A DNA stretch of 15,163 nt from Acidimicrobiia bacterium (GTDB taxonomy: Bacteria > Actinomycetota > Acidimicrobiia > Acidimicrobiales > Poriferisodalaceae): positions 1 through 15,163 of the forward strand of contig JALSTE010000219.1 in assembly GCA_026983855.1 (NCBI GenBank), read 5' to 3'. The position numbers and the translations under genes were made by a program. The notes under the pieces were generated by a model. It was not told the origin of the DNA and searched no databases. It saw nothing but the letters and a program-made list of their open reading frames with translations. Positions 14,179 to 15,163 of this stretch are shown piece by piece. Numbering within the stretch: position 1 is the first letter of the stretch; each line of letters opens with the position of its first letter.

Positions 14179-14673
14179 ATGTTCAGACGTGGTTTGTGGA
14201 TTCTGGTGGCCTTCGCCGTACTCGCGGGGGCGTGCAGCAATGGGACCTCCCGGGAGGACGGGATTCAACAGCTCGTCGATCTGGGGATGTCCCGGGAAGC
14301 GGCGGCGTGCTTCGTCGACGAGGTCACCGCCGCTGGGTTCAGCGGTTCCGACATCAGCGGCGACAATGTGTCGCCAGAGGTACAGCAGGCCGGCCGGGAG
14401 GCCATGATCAAGTGCGCGTCGGGGGACGATATGAGAGCCATGGCCCAGAACGTGAGCCTGAGCGATGAGGAGAGGCGCGGCCAGTTCGTGGACGCGATCA
14501 TGGAGGGAACTGGGAGCGTCCTCGACAGGGACCAGGCTGAATGCGTTTTGGACTACCTCATAGACCAGGGAGTCACCCTTGCGGACATGATCGGGGACGC
14601 TCCAGGAGCGGAAATGCCGCCAAAGGTACGGGACTTGTTCATCGCCGCCATACGTGTGTGCGTCCCGTCCTGA
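14179..14673 (+). CDS. Small lipoprotein with two Cys-paired repeat modules (first tandem paralogue)
   Basis: A 164-residue exported lipoprotein of a family I do not recognise. The ATG at 14179 has GGGAGGT at 14168-14174 and gives a short signal peptide MFRRGLWILVAFAVLAGAC with lipid Cys19. The mature part appears to be an internal duplication. Module 1 (about 26-81) has AACFVDEVTAAGFSGSDI with Cys44 and Cys79; module 2 (about 105-163) has AECVLDYLIDQGVTLADM with Cys122 and Cys161. Each module has a Cys pair 35-39 residues apart and mainly helical, acidic character, suggesting one disulfide per module. The neighbour at 14863 is a close paralogue, sharing also the ribosome site and first codons, so a tandem duplication is evident. 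The function is unknown. Confidence 0.85.
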   Translation: MFRRGLWILVAFAVLAGACSNGTSREDGIQQLVDLGMSREAAACFVDEVTAAGFSGSDISGDNVSPEVQQAGREAMIKCASGDDMRAMAQNVSLSDEERRGQFVDAIMEGTGSVLDRDQAECVLDYLIDQGVTLADMIGDAPGAEMPPKVRDLFIAAIRVCVPS

Positions 14674-14862
14674 CCGGTCCCCGTGTCCGATGTGGTGGAA
14701 TCCGAGGCCGGGTGACGGTAGCGGGGCCGAACGCAATGCCGCCGGGGTTGGCGCCGGTGCATTGGTCATCCGGGGCGCGCTCTGGTTCAGGGCTGTAACC
14801 GCCCGCCGGGCCTGGCGTCCTGGTGGTGACCAACGGCATCGTTCGCGACACGGGAGGCGGTC
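14674..14862. other. Spacer between tandem lipoprotein paralogues
   Basis: 189 bases without a supportable gene. Only the last 15 or so bases (CGGGAGGCGGTC before the ATG) resemble the corresponding leader of the first paralogue, so the duplication boundary probably lies just upstream of the ribosome site. Confidence 0.55.
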
Positions 14863-15163
14863 ATGTTCAGACGAGGTGCGTGGATACTGCTGTCCCTGGC
14901 CCTACTCGCCGGGGCGTGCGGCAGCGGGGCCTCCCGGGAGGACGGGGTCAAGCAGCTCGTCGATCAGGGGATGTCCCAACCGGCGGCGGAGTGCTTCTTC
15001 GACGAGCTCGATGCGGCCGGGTTCAGCGTCTCGGACCTGGCCACTGACAATCCCTCCGATGAGTTGCGGCGGGCCGGTGAGCAGGCCATGGCAAATTGCG
15101 CCTCGGGGGATGATCTGACCGCCCTCCTCCAGGATTCCAGCCTCGACGACGAGGCGGTGCGCA
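14863..15163 (+). CDS. Small lipoprotein, second tandem paralogue, 3' end beyond the window
   Basis: An open frame from the ATG at 14863 to the right edge (100 complete codons) encodes a close paralogue of the preceding lipoprotein. It begins MFRRGAWILLSLALLAGAC with lipid Cys19, then SREDGVKQLVDQGMS, AAECFFDELDAAGFSVSDL and ANCASGDDL, aligning without gaps over module 1, including the paired cysteines 44 and 79. GGGAGG lies at 14852-14857, close to the ATG. Whether it has the second module cannot be seen. It supports a local expanding family; more copies may follow to the right. The function is unknown. Confidence 0.85.
   Translation, partial: MFRRGAWILLSLALLAGACGSGASREDGVKQLVDQGMSQPAAECFFDELDAAGFSVSDLATDNPSDELRRAGEQAMANCASGDDLTALLQDSSLDDEAVR

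Overview
This is a gene-dense, very GC-rich (roughly 70%) chromosomal window with GTG and TTG starts, leaderless-looking genes and short spacers. The gene content suggests a high-GC actinobacterium, most likely of the Acidimicrobiia type. The pointers are Thr-rich lipoprotein linkers, an L,D-transpeptidase carrying GYW-type repeats, a short valyl-tRNA synthetase and abundant acyl-CoA metabolism. This placement is inference from gene content; there is no rRNA in the window. I found no tRNA, rRNA, CRISPR array, insertion sequence or phage gene.

Left end (1-1291, minus strand): an ECF sigma factor followed, with an 8-base overlap, by a single-pass membrane protein that is probably its anti-sigma factor and runs off the left edge.

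1292-3665 (plus strand): a compact module of a secreted blue-copper lipoprotein (cupredoxin with rusticyanin-like ligand spacing), a BlaI/MecI-family repressor, and a BlaR1-like M56 membrane protease without a penicillin-sensor domain. A 108-base spacer then leads to a small Met/Trp-rich membrane protein with a SHOCT domain. Both the upstream region and the spacer are unusually rich in short inverted repeats with CTAC/GTAG halves, so they are candidate operators. The BlaI/M56 pair probably controls the flanking copper or redox proteins. This is the most interesting regulatory unit in the window.

3697-7044: a crotonase-family enzyme (minus) lacking both usual catalytic glutamates, divergent from a DUF3048/YerB-type lipoprotein (plus). 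The latter converges on an L,D-transpeptidase (minus) with six 42-residue GYW repeats. A 13-base tandem duplication supplies the stop codons of the two convergent genes.

7085-13899: valyl-tRNA synthetase (minus), divergent from a multi-pass membrane diguanylate cyclase (plus), a TetA-like MFS exporter (plus) and an acyl-CoA dehydrogenase (plus) whose start overlaps the MFS gene. A perfect dyad at the 3' end of the MFS gene probably serves as operator for the dehydrogenase.

13900-15163: a non-coding stretch with a hairpin, then two tandem paralogous small lipoproteins of a family I do not recognise, built from Cys-paired modules. The second is cut by the right edge.
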